Positions 24,981-34,914 of a stretch of 64,000 nt of DNA are shown piece after piece; positions within the stretch are counted from its first letter, which is position 1, and every line of letters begins with the position of its first letter. Below the pieces are notes generated by a model. The model did not search any database and was not told where the DNA came from. It saw only the letters and a program-made list of their open reading frames with translations. The translations under genes were made by a program, and so were the position numbers. The stretch comes from Papio anubis (taxonomy: Eukaryota > Chordata > Mammalia > Primates > Cercopithecidae): NCBI RefSeq assembly GCF_008728515.1, contig NC_044981.1, positions 1,726,538 through 1,790,537 of the forward strand, in the 5' to 3' direction.

Positions 24981-25284
24981 TTTTTTTTTTTTTTTTTTTT
25001 TTGAGACGGAGTCTCGCTCTGTCGCCCAGGCTGGAGTGCTGTGGCTGGATCTCAGCTCACTGCAAGCTCCGCCTCCCGGGTTTACGCCATTCTCCTGCCT
25101 CAGCCTCCCGAGTAGCTGGGACTACAGGCGCCTGCCACCTCGCCCGGCTAGTTTTTTGTATTTTTTAGTAGAGACGGGGTTTCACCGTGTTAGCCAGGAT
25201 GGTCTCGATCTCCTGACCTCGTGATCCACCCGTCTCGGCCTCCCAAAGTGCTGGGATTACAGGCTTCAGCCACCGCGCCCGGCC
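24981..25284 (-). mobile_element. AluY SINE, full length, antisense, intact TSD
   Basis: The antisense Alu runs from a T23-type tail through GAGACGGAGTCTCGCTCTGT to GCCACCGCGCCCGGCC. It keeps many CpGs and the AluY form of the middle region (CACCGTGTTAGCCAGGATGG). A perfect 16-bp target-site duplication, ACGATGAATATTTCTT, lies at 24965-24980 and 25287-25302. This is the least decayed Alu in the window. Open frames on the plus strand here are Alu read-through. Confidence 0.95.
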
Positions 25285-25402
25285 TAACGATGAATATTTC
25301 TTAAATAGAGTTTATATTACAGGAGTAGAAAGGCACACAGTGAAAATAAAAAGAAGAGGAAGGTAAAGTTGCAAAAGTGTTTTACTGTTATAAAAATGTT
25401 GA

Positions 25403-25710
25403 GGCTGGACACAGTGGCTCACACCTGTAATCCCAGCACTTTGGGAGGCTGAGGTGGGAAGACTACTTAAAGCCAAGAGTTTAAGACCGGTCTGAACAAT
25501 GAAACGAGACCTTATCTCCACAAAAAATTAGAAAAGAAATCACCAGGTATGGGGGTGCATGTTTGTTGTCCCAGCTACTCGGGAGGTTGAGGCGGAAGGA
25601 CTTCTGGAGCCCAGGCATTTGAGGGTGAGTAGGCCCTGATCGTGCCACTGAACTCCAGCCTGGGTGACACAGCAAGATTTTGTCTCTAAAACAATAATAA
25701 CAAAGAAATT
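25403..25710 (+). mobile_element. AluJ SINE, full length
   Basis: Both monomers are present but strongly diverged. Features such as GGTGGGAAGACTACTTAAAGC in the left arm and CTCCACAAAAAATTAG in the linker point to AluJ. It lies in inverted orientation 118 bp from the AluY upstream. Confidence 0.88.
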
Positions 25711-28322
25711 TTTTTAAAATGTAAGTGAGTTACGCTGGGGGCTTACTACTCTTGTTTAACTCAACACTGCTTAGTACTCTTCATTTACCTCACACTCTAA
25801 GTGTACTGCTTTGGTTCCTAGCCATTGTGGTTAACATCCAAATAGCTGCTAGAGTTGGTATTTCTGCCACGGTAACCAGCAAAGTGTACACATACATGCT
25901 ACCTTTCACTGTGAAAGCAGAAGGCAATATAGTTGATCCTAATATTTTCCTAATTCTAACTAACCTCCATTAACAGACTTCAAAACTCTTTAGAAACGAA
26001 GATAACTTCAGCAGCAGAAACCATGGCCATATCTAGTTGGAAATGTCAAACACTGCCTACCCATTATAATGTCTCCGCCTGTATTTAGGTAATGACTGAA
26101 ATGAGTAAGTAAATATGTACCACTACTAGACAGATGGGTACTTAGTAGAAAAATTAAACTAGAAAGAAGGGTATGAATTGTTGATGAAATATTAAAGTAG
26201 AAATCCAGGATAAAGAAACAAAAAGAAGAAAATCCTAGTATCTTGAAAATAATAGACTGCACCAAAAGTAAGATCATTCCAGCACTGCGTTTCTGAGATG
26301 AAGAGGAAATGTTAGAAAAAGGTGTTTTTCTGTCATCAGTAAAAAAAACATTCAACTATTAATTTAAAAACAGGCGGGAGAGAAGTGGGGGCATAGATAA
26401 ATTTAAAAGACCAAACACAAGTAGAAAAGCGCCTTTCCTGCAGAAATGGAACAAGTGATACAGACAATAAACTTGGAATGTATGCTGAGAACATGGGAGA
26501 AACAAATAAGCAGACAAAATAAAACAGGAGAAAGTATAATATTTCATACTATATTTTAACCCACTGGTAGCCAAGCTTGAAAAATCTAATTTACAAGACT
26601 CCTCCCCACCAAAAAATCATTAAAAGATTGAAGAGAAAGAAAGATTGAAAATTAAGATCACTTACTTTCTAGGAAAAAAGAGGCTGAATATAGGTTTAAG
26701 AAATTTTGAACTGCCTAAAGCATGTCACCATAAATCTGTCATGTAGCCTTGTAAGAGCATTACTGATGTAGTCAAAATAAGTGAATCTGAAGAAATAATG
26801 TGTTCTATTTTAAACTGTAAAGATGTGATTAAAGGCAGGTATACGAGACAAATCAATCCACACACACAAAAATGTTCTGTTTTCAGCAAACTTCTCATCT
26901 CTCATTCCAGTTTTTCAACAGGACTGCTCCAATTCTCATCCCAGAAATCCAACTGAGTTTACTGGAAATAACAGGATTCAGATTACTTAAATGACCAAGA
27001 GCATCTGCTTTCCTGCAAGATGCACAGCGGGATGAAGCAAAAGACATCACTCAAGATCTGGCAAGACGACCAACAGTCAGCGAGAGATCTGGTAAGAATT
27101 ACCATTAGAAGGAGGCAGACAAAACCTTCCAGAACCACAGACAGCAGTAAGATTCAAAGTCTTGCAAGCTATAGTAAAAGTTATAGAGTTTTCCCAAGAT
27201 TAGGTCCTAAGTCCCCAATTCTTGGTCCACAAAAGATAATCTAAGTGATTATTTTTAAGTACACATGCAAGTAGGTTTATTTGTGGTGTTTTATTTTCAG
27301 AACTTCTTTCCTAAATCAACGAAGGAAGGCATGGGCTTAAAAACATGGTGTGGCATTTTCAAACTGGAACATACAGTTTATGCTGTCTAAATTCAGCATA
27401 TTTAGCAGGCATTTGGGGTCTGAGAATTCTTCATAGCCCTTGGTCCCTCAGAGTTGGAGGCAGAGAAAACTCACATACAATACTCTCAGTGTATTGCACC
27501 AAAGAGCTATTTAATTGGTTTTTAAAAAATGGATATATAATATTGCTTAGAAATGCAAATATTGGTTAAAATTCCCATTTTAGTTGAGCATGCACAAGGA
27601 TATACGTGTGTGTGTACATACATACATCTGCATACACTCAAATATGAATAAACAGCTAGAATGAAATAAATCAAAGTGTAAGGAGAGGTGCTCTTAGAAT
27701 AATATGACAAGTTAAGTACAAGATTCCATATTCTGCAATTAGAATGATCATGACACAGAATCAATTAAAAAGAAGAGAGAGAAATAATTAAATGAAGGAC
27801 TTTACATATGGAGTTAAGGAAGAAAAAAGAAAAAATCCAACCTTAAGAACACAACGTCGTAAGCAGTATCTAGTGGAGGGTCAGTGAGCAAAAGGATCCA
27901 AACACAATTATTACTGCTGACTATTTAATAAGCACTAATGTGGCCACAGACAGGAGATTTAAATTCTGTGTCATATTCTCTTGAAGTCATTATCTAATGG
28001 ATTCATAAGGATAAGGCAACATGACATAATAGAAAACTCATTGGTTATCCAAGTTCAGAATTCCCCGGTCTTTTTTTAGGCTTAGCTCCAGTTTTTTCCT
28101 TTGGTAAAACAGGACAAATCTCTATCACGGGAGATTGTGGTGAGGATGAGAAGAAATCGTGTGTGTAATCCAGCCTGGCTCCTCACAGGAACTCATACGG
28201 CAGGTATGCTGGCAGGGCGAGCCCGAGCCATTTCCTAGAGAAAAGGATTACTCTTTTTGCATATATGCAATTTGTGGCATTAAAAATAAACATATAGGTA
28301 GTACTTTGATTTCTTTAAAAAT
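25711..28322. other. single-copy AT-rich DNA, no gene seen
   Basis: Open frames at 25725-25973 (plus) and 26008-26355 (minus) have no recognisable domains. At 27019-27090 a 72-base open segment ends at a donor-like CTG/GTAAGA, but the acceptor in front of it is weak. A TG/CATA simple repeat lies at about 27605-27630. A possible MIR lies at the right end. Confidence 0.45.
28020..28170 (+). mobile_element. probable MIR relic
   Basis: Blocks resembling MIR occur in sense order: CATAATAGAAAACTCATTGG, then CAAGTTCAGAATTCCC, then TTTTTTCCTTTGGTAAAACAG and GTGGTGAGGATGAGAAGAA. The divergence is high, so the assignment is tentative. Confidence 0.4.
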
Positions 28323-28333
28323 ATAATTTTATG

Positions 28334-28632
28334 GGCCGGGTGCAGTGGCAATCCCAGCACTTTGGGAGGCCGAGGTGAGAGAATCACAAGGTCAAGAGAT
28401 TGAGACCATCCTGGCCAACATGGTGAAACCCCATCTCTACTAAAAATACAAAAATTAGCTGGGTGTGGTGAGGCGTGCCTATAATCCCAGCTACTTGGGA
28501 GGCTGAGGCAGGAGAATTGCTTGACCCTGGGAGGCGGTGGCTGCAGTGAGCCGAGATTGTGTCACTGCACTCCAGCCTAATGACAGAGCAAGATTCTGTC
28601 TCAAAAAAAATAAATAAATAAAAATAAAAAAA
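28334..28632 (+). mobile_element. AluS SINE lacking ten bases of its A box
   Basis: A full-length Alu begins GGCCGGGTGCAGTGGC and jumps straight to AATCCCAGCAC. The ten bases TCACGCCTGT, which overlap the pol III A box, are deleted. The tail is A-rich with AAAT units. An 11-bp target-site duplication ATAATTTTATG flanks it at 28323-28333 and 28633-28643. The copy should be transcriptionally dead from its own promoter. Confidence 0.9.
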
Positions 28633-28643
28633 ATAATTTTATG

Positions 28644-31600
28644 GAAATCACAATTGTCTGTTTATCTTTTTTATACATTGATTAATGGATTTTAAAATTT
28701 GGTAATAAAATATTAAACAAATTAAATACCTTAAAGACAATTTGAATAATAAAAAGAACTTTCCACATATATTACAAAATCATAGATTTTAAAAGGTAGA
28801 AATACTCTCAGGTATATGAGCTCTAAAACCCTGTTTTGCTGAAAAAAATCTAGGTAAGTCTTTAATTTTTACACACATACATATTTAAGGAGCAAACACA
28901 GCACGACAAGTCAGCTCCCCAGTACCTAAAGAGAGACATTTCCTCCTACTTAAAAATATACAAATTATTTTGTATACTGAACAAGCAATAAAAAGAATTC
29001 ATCATTAAAACACGAATATTTAAATTTTAACATTAATTTAAATATATCTAAAAGCAGTTTTGACCCCATATACTTTGTTTCACTATTAACCAAATAAAGG
29101 GCATAAACTCAAACACATTAGTACATGTTTATTTAATCAAAACTAGGCATTTCCCAATCATTACAAAATTTATTACCTAGTTTTAATCCCAGTTCATTTA
29201 GAATAGATGAACATGGCCTCCTATATAATATTTATTATACAATTTTTAACTAGTAAAGATTTTGATTTCATGTAATTACAATCAGATCGAGAGCCTCAAT
29301 GTAAGGAAAAGGAGCCACAATTAAACCACATACAGGAACCTGAAATAGTCATTTCCTTCCACCCTATATATCTTACTTTTCTACCAAATGGTCCCAAGTA
29401 CCCAATCAAATATCTATGTGAGAAGCAGATCAATACAACCATTCATTAAACTTATACAGTTGAGAACTTCCCTTGAGAGAATTATCCAAAGACTAAAACA
29501 CTGCCAACAAAGGAAAATATGATATAAGAGGGCAATTTATATTTAACTCAAATGATCACACTTAATAAAAAGCACAAATCCCAGAGTTCTAAGCGGAGGA
29601 AATGATGTAGCGTTAACCAGGGAAAGTCTACAAATAGGACTGGTGGTCAGTTATGTCTTCACCAAAGTGGCATTTTTGCCAACAAGACTCTTGGCAGCCC
29701 TTGAGGGGCTAAGCTAGTACAATTGACCAAATATGGTGGGGAATGTGAAAACTTCACAGATATTAGCATTTATTTTTGAGGCTAACATAACACAGTCCAC
29801 AGGCCTGCCATCAGAGCCTGCAGCCATTAAGTGATAACTGAAGCAGTGGAATGCAAATAATCCATTGGTTCACATCAGTGTCATGCTCATTTGTAAATGT
29901 TCCCAGTCCCCTTCTGGACCTCAGGGTACCTCACTTGCATTTTAGGGGCATAACCCATGGGCAGTATATTTAAAAAGGAGTTAAATTATGAGCACACCAG
30001 TTAGCAATGATTTACTCATTAAAAAGTGCATTAGGCTACGGTGCCCTGAGCTGCTCGACCTCGTAGCTGATCACTTCTAAAAGGCTTGAATAGACATTAT
30101 TTATCTACTGGCAGTGGCCCAAGATTTATCTATTTCAGTCACAAAGTTCTATCATTTATCTATACGCTCCCTAACTCAATGTTAAATTTTGAAATGCTGA
30201 TTTAACTATAGGAGGAAACTACACTGAAATGAGTGAAAAATGAATGTAGCACTCTGATAAAACAGGAGATATTTAAGCAATCTGGCACCTCTCCTCTGAG
30301 ATGTTAAAAGGATGTTTTAAGTAATTTATGAATTTAAGGGGATAAAGTCCTTGTTATAGAGAAACAAGGTCAGAAGGCTCAGAGCACTTGACCCAGAGAT
30401 GCCATTTTGGACTTCTGATTCTGGAAAAGAGTAAAATTCTGTAATTTATTAGAAAAGCCTGCATGGAAATTAATTTACAACCTAGTTATCTCCATGTTAC
30501 AGAGATAAATATAATTATTTCTCATTTTGAAGTTGACAAAGAAAAGCTATCTTAGAATAAGTGGATTCTCCCCCTTACTCTCTGGTCTGCGTGTTTATCT
30601 TTATCATATATCAAATTAATGTGCCACAAATCCCAGTAAAGAAGTGAACTGTTTAATCTGAACTTTATTTCACTTTCTCATACCAAGGAAGAGTAGGAGA
30701 AACCATGGGAGGGATATATCTAAACTGACATTGGCTGGAGACTACAAAGGCAAAGAACGAGGCAGTGTTCCTTGACAGTGTGAAGACACTATGCTTTAGT
30801 TTATAAAGATCACAGTGGAATGTAACGTGACAATGTCGTGATTGTTCCTTGGTCTCCGAGGTTCCCTAAGTATCAGAGGGCAGAGTCCACCTTGGCAGTC
30901 TGTGGGCTGCTCGCTTCCCACGTTTAAGTGTCTGATGTTGCCATCTACTTGCTATTCCCTAAGGGACATCGCTCCTCCTGTGGTATGGAAAGTGAAGACC
31001 ACAAACCTTGTTTAAACTACTGCAGCGGCAGGCTGGCCTGGGATACCATGCTGCATCCAGCCGCAGGCAGAGGGGCCAATTTTACCCTTTCCTCTTGTTC
31101 CACAACTCAAAACAAAGGAGTCTTCTGAACTCACTAGGCTGCACTGACACAGACTGAGTGGTTCCCAGACCGCTCTGATTATTGCTGTCTGTAGAAATGC
31201 GAAGGGCAGGGTAAAGTAAAGTGACTGAGCCGGGAATCGCAGCATGCTATTCAATCTGAATGTTTCTGTAATTCATAAAAAATTTCCTGCTTGGTCATTT
31301 GTCTGAGAAAAGAAGAAAAGTTATGATTTTCCTCCTCGCCTCCTCCCAAAAGGTAAAAGCAATGCCAAGAATGTCCCCTTAAAATATAACATTAATTTCC
31401 AACTTCAAGAACTTAGCATACTGCCATCAAGTTCAATCTCCATTAGAAATCCATTAGGGTATATACTTTTAGGACCTATCAAATCATTCTTTCTCAGTTG
31501 TGTAATTCTGTTGGAATTTTACTGTAACAACTAAATATCAATAAAAAATGAGACTGACCAGAAATGACACCAATTTTATTCTGTGATAAATCAAAAAAGT

Positions 31601-32165
31601 CACATATCATAGATGGAAATAAAACATAAATTAGAGACCCTGTTGTTGTGAATGCAAGTAGATTTTATATTATTAAGACATTTCATTTACAGGGGCCTAT
31701 AAATCTAATAGTTACTTTATTAATAGTATTCTTAATAAAAAATAGACTGTTAGAATTACTAATAGCATTCTCAATAAAAAACAGATTGTAAGTGCATCTT
31801 ACTGAGCAGTTTTGTAAGGAACAATGGCCACTTTACTTATTTCATTTTAATCAGTTATACTGATTTTTAAAAATCAAGAATAAAAACAATATTTATTATA
31901 TTTATCAACACCAGTGACTCAGGGAATAAACACTAAAGTTTCTGTGTCAGAGGTAATGATGTCTGGTTATTATAATAAGAATTAGATTGGACTCTTTTAG
32001 CAAATAATAAACTTTATCCCAGCAGCTCCAAGCTTTAATTTGAAAAATGATTAAATTAGTAGAACTCATTCTTATTGGTTAGCTCTTATTAACAAGTGGC
32101 AGATTTTTTTCTTATTTGCTCTTAGCATTTTTACTCTGAGTAGTAGTAAAAGTGGTGGTAACTGC
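28644..32165. other. AT-rich single-copy DNA
   Basis: About 3.5 kb carry no transposon that I recognise. A 39-bp tandem duplication at 31.72 kb is listed separately. Open frames near 30.9-31.25 kb overlap each other on both strands and lack features of genes. The lack of SINEs could mean constraint or simply AT-rich isochore composition. The sequence alone does not decide. Confidence 0.45.
31719..31796 (+). repeat. 39-bp tandem duplication
   Basis: TAATAGTATTCTTAATAAAA at 31721 recurs as TAATAGCATTCTCAATAAAA at 31760, with similar following bases (AATAGACTGT and AACAGATTGT). Two copies are present, moderately diverged. Confidence 0.8.
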
Positions 32166-32169
32166 TGCT

Positions 32170-32385
32170 TCTACTTTCAATTGCTGAGCAAACTTACAGA
32201 TGTGCCAGACTCTGCACTTACACAGATGTTCTCATTTACTCATCTTCACCACCACATGACATAAGTACTTTCATCAGATCCATTTCACAGATGAGAAAAC
32301 AGACATGTAGAGAGGGTAAGCAACTTGCCTTGGATTCAAACCCACGAAAGTCTACTGTAGGGTCCTGTTCTTTACCACTGAGCAG
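32170..32385 (-). mobile_element. MIR SINE, antisense
   Basis: The plus strand is a clear reverse-complement MIR: CCATTTCACAGATGAGAAAAC, then AGAGAGGGTAAGCAACTTGCC, then TGGATTCAAACCCACG and TTCTTTACCACTGAGC. It is one of the best-preserved MIRs in the window. Confidence 0.8.
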
Positions 32386-32394
32386 CTATATATG

Positions 32395-32580
32395 TTATTC
32401 AATAATACCTTTTTGATAATCTTAATAAAAACCTTGCAGGTAGACATCATTATCAGTTTAGAGATGACAACGCATACTTGGAGAGGTTTACAAAATTTTG
32501 CCAAAGCTGGTAAGAGGCAGTGCTGGCTTCTGAGCTCAGGGTACCAACCAGGGGGATCTTACAAAGACTCCAGGTGCTAG
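32395..32580 (-). mobile_element. second MIR SINE, antisense
   Basis: Adjacent to the previous MIR and in the same orientation. Blocks include CATCATTATCAGTTTAGAGATG, then TGGAGAGGTTTACAAAATTTTGC and AGCTGGTAAGAGGCAGTGCTGG. It is more diverged. Two MIRs side by side could be two insertions or one old duplication. Confidence 0.6.
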
Positions 32581-32995
32581 AAGGCCACAGATTTGGAAAC
32601 ACTTTACAAAAGTGCAAGTTATCAATGTTTCTAGGTATATTTTTCATTAAGTAAAAAAATCCGAATTTATACTGAACTTATACCAAATTTATACTAAATG
32701 TATACATATTTATGTTTGGCTACCTCCAAAATAGGAAGAAAGAGCTGTGAAGGTGAGAATGAGGCACCACATGTTTATAATAACCGGATCCAGAGTTTTA
32801 CTCTGTTATGAATTTTCTTCTGCTCTGCCTTCATTATCAATCATCTTTCTCTACCGATTCCTTTCCTTCTGCCTTTAAATCTTAAGATTTGCCCTTCTAA
32901 ACAATGTTATCGTCATTAGCAAAAACAAAACCTTTCTTCAACCCTCAGCAATTTATTTTCTTTTTCCTCCCAAATTACTTAAAAACTACTCTGTA

Positions 32996-33210
32996 CAGGT
33001 ATCCCTCAGTATTTACAGAGGATTGGTTCCAGAACCTCCTGCAGATACAAAAATCCAAGGACGCTCAACTCCCTATATAAAATGGTATAGTATTTGCATA
33101 TAACCTACATGCATTCTCCTATATACCTTAAATCATCTCTAGATTACTCATAATACTAAATACAGTGTAGATGTTATATAAATAGTTGCACTGTATTTTT
33201 AGTTTTTAGG
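32996..33210 (+). mobile_element. MER8-like Tigger DNA transposon, left part
   Basis: Starting at CAGGTATCCCTCAGTATTTA after a TA dinucleotide, the sequence follows a non-autonomous Tigger element of MER8 type: GATTGGTTCCAGAACCTCC, GATACAAAAATCC, ATGGTATAGTATTTGCATAT, AATCATCTCTAGATTACTCA. The element is broken by an antisense Alu at 33211. Its other terminus reappears at about 34393-34435. TA target preference fits the Tc1/mariner superfamily. The family name is from memory. Confidence 0.75.
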
Positions 33211-33463
33211 TTGTTTTGTTTTGTTTTGTTTTCAGACAAAGGCTCTGTGGCCTAGACTGGAGTGTAATGGTGCCATCATGGCTGTTTGCAGCCTTGACTG
33301 CCTGGGTTAAAACGATCCTCCCACCTCAGCACGCCAAGTAGCTGGGACTACAGGGATGTGCCACCATTCCTGGCTATTTTATTATTATTATTATTTTTGA
33401 AGAGAGAGGGGTCTTGCTGTGTTGCCCAGGCTGGTCTCAAACTCCTGGGCTCAAGCTATCCTC
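33211..33463 (-). mobile_element. AluJ fragment, antisense, 5' end missing
   Basis: After a TTTTG-repeat tail the antisense Alu runs through both monomers to AACTCCTGGGCTCAAGC. It stops abruptly where a MaLR LTR begins. The roughly 55 bases that should end with the GGCC start of the Alu are absent on the far side of the LTR and internal sequence. Divergence and the CTCCTGGGCTCAAG form suggest AluJ. Confidence 0.85.
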
Positions 33464-33465
33464 TC

Positions 33466-33957
33466 CGTATTAGTATGTTTTCACACTGTTATAATTACTA
33501 AGACTGGGTAATTTATAATGGAAAGAGATTTAATCGACTCACAGTTCACCAAGGCTGGGGAGGCCTCAGGAAACTTATAATCATGGTGGAAGGCGAAGGG
33601 GAAGCAAGGCATCTTCTTCACAGGGCGGCAGGAAGGAGAAGGCCAGAGGAATGACCAAACACTTATAAAACCATCAGATCTCGTGAGAACTCACTATCAC
33701 AAGAACCCCACGGGGAAACAACCCCCACGATCCAATCACCTCCACCTGGTCTCTCCCTCACACGTGGGGATTACGGGGATTCTAATCCCCATGATCCAAT
33801 CACCTCCACCTGGACTCTCCCTCCCACGTGGGGATTACGGGGATTCTAATCCCCATGATCCAATCACCTCCACCTGGTCTCTCCCTCACACGTGGGGATT
33901 ATGGGGATTATAATTCAAGATGAGATTTGGGTGGGGACACAAAGCCTAACCATATCG
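33466..33957 (-). mobile_element. MaLR LTR (MST type), antisense
   Basis: Read on the minus strand this is an MST/THE1-like MaLR LTR. It starts near GATATGGTTAGGCTTTGTGT and ends near GAAAACATACTAATACG. On the plus strand the recognisable blocks are GACTGGGTAATTTATAATGG, GCTGGGGAGGCCTCAGGAAAC, ACCATCAGATCTCGTGAGAAC and TCAAGATGAGATTTGGGTGG. The LTR is longer than expected because a 64-bp block is present three times. It is non-coding and part of an old endogenous retrovirus-like element. Confidence 0.85.
33729..33918 (+). repeat. three-copy 64-bp tandem repeat inside the LTR
   Basis: Copies begin at GATCCAATCACCTCCACCTGG at 33729, 33793 and 33857, spaced exactly 64 bp. They differ at only a few positions (for example TGGTCTC against TGGACTC, and TTACGGGG against TTATGGGG). 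An MST-type LTR normally has one copy of this block, so the array arose after insertion. The plus-strand open frame at 33683-33913 reads through it in rotating frames and is not a gene. Confidence 0.92.
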
Positions 33958-34331
33958 TTCTGCTCCTGGCCCCTCCCAAATCTCAGGTCCCTTTCACATT
34001 TCAGAACCAATCATGCCTTCCCAACAATCCCCCAAAGTCTTAACTCATTCCAGCATTAACCCAAAAGTCCAAGTCCAAAGTTTCATATGAGATAAGGCAA
34101 GTCCCTTCTGTCTAGAAGACTGCAAAATCTAAAGCAAGTTAGTTACTGCCAAGATACAATGAGGGTACAGGCATTGGGTAAATGTTCCCATTCCAGATGG
34201 GCGAAATTGGCCAAAACAGAGGGGCTACAGGTCCCATGCAAGTCTGAAATCCAGCTGGGTGGTCATTAAGCCTTAATGTTCCAAAATAATCTCCTTTGAC
34301 TCCATGTCTCACATCAAGGTCACACTAATGC
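33958..34331 (-). mobile_element. MaLR internal sequence (MST/THE1 type), fragment
   Basis: The plus strand carries the reverse complement of the 3' part of the MaLR internal region: CATGCCTTCCCAACAATCCCC, AAAGTCTTAACTCATTCCAGC, CAAGATACAATGAGGGTACAG, TTGACTCCATGTCTCACATC. It directly abuts the LTR, which is therefore the 3' LTR of this element. The rest of the internal sequence and the 5' LTR are missing. No open coding frame remains. Confidence 0.8.
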
Positions 34332-34392
34332 AAATATATATATATATAATTTATTTATTTATTTATTTTGCTGTATTGTTATTTTTTATTGT
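34332..34392. repeat. (TA)n and (TTTA)n simple repeats with possible Alu TSD
   Basis: About seven TA units are followed by about four TTTA units. The next bases, GCTGTATTGTTATTTTTTA (from 34371), resemble ACTGTATTTTTAGTTTTTA just before the AluJ tail at 33211. They may be the far target-site duplication of that Alu. Confidence 0.55.
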
Positions 34393-34435
34393 AGAATCAT
34401 GGATGCAGAACATGCAAAAACAAAGGGCTGACTAT
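34393..34435 (+). mobile_element. MER8-like Tigger element, right terminus
   Basis: AGAATCATGGATGCAGAAC followed by AAAGGGCTGACTATG matches the end of the MER8-type consensus (GAATCCACGGATGCGGAAC ... GGGCCGACTGTA). It is inverted relative to the start at 32996, as expected of terminal inverted repeats. It shows that about 1.2 kb of later insertions separate the two ends. Confidence 0.65.
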
Positions 34436-34914
34436 GCTACTTTCCTTCAGCCTTCATTCTTTCCCCACACACTCATTAAAACTTGGTATGTGGCTTCCAC
34501 CTCCACTGGATCTATATGAAGAACAACTACCTCCCAAACATCAGACTCAGTGGCACGTTGGGTCGTTCCATGGCATTTCCCTTTGTGACTGCCTGTTCTG
34601 TACACCTGCCTCCCTTCCTTCACTGTCATCATTCTGTGCCACCCTGGTTTCTTCCTTCTCTCTCAATCATTCTTCTAACTTCTTCTTGGTCCTTAAAAAA
34701 AGAGTCGTGTTCCCAGGTTCTGCATTCCAACAACTTCACCGCTCTCCCTCCACATTCTCCCTGGACACTTGATTCACTTCCATGGCTTCAACTACTCTTC
34801 TATGCAAAGAGCTTCACGTTTCCCTCTGGCACAGGCCTCTCTCCCAACTTCCAAACATCCACGGGATTTTACCCTGGCATTTATTCTTGGTTTCTTTAGA
34901 GATTTTCTACTTAA
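34436..34914. other. unassigned pyrimidine-rich DNA
   Basis: Several overlapping plus-strand open frames (34434-34772, 34483-34899) cover this CT-rich stretch. They are in different frames with no shared conserved pattern, and I recognise no protein family. It lies between the MER8 end and the L1. Confidence 0.45.

Noticed and set aside
27019..27090. Possible 72-base coding exon ending at CTG/GTAAGA
   Set aside because: The donor is good, but the acceptor CTTTCCTGCAAG is weak and the peptide matches no family that I know.
33683..33913. Open frame with repeated peptide blocks
   Set aside because: It reads a 64-bp DNA repeat within an LTR in rotating frames. 64 is not a multiple of three.
33729..33918. 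Regular direct repeats considered as a CRISPR array
   Set aside because: Copies are contiguous with no spacers, and the host is a primate genome. They are a tandem duplication within a MaLR LTR.
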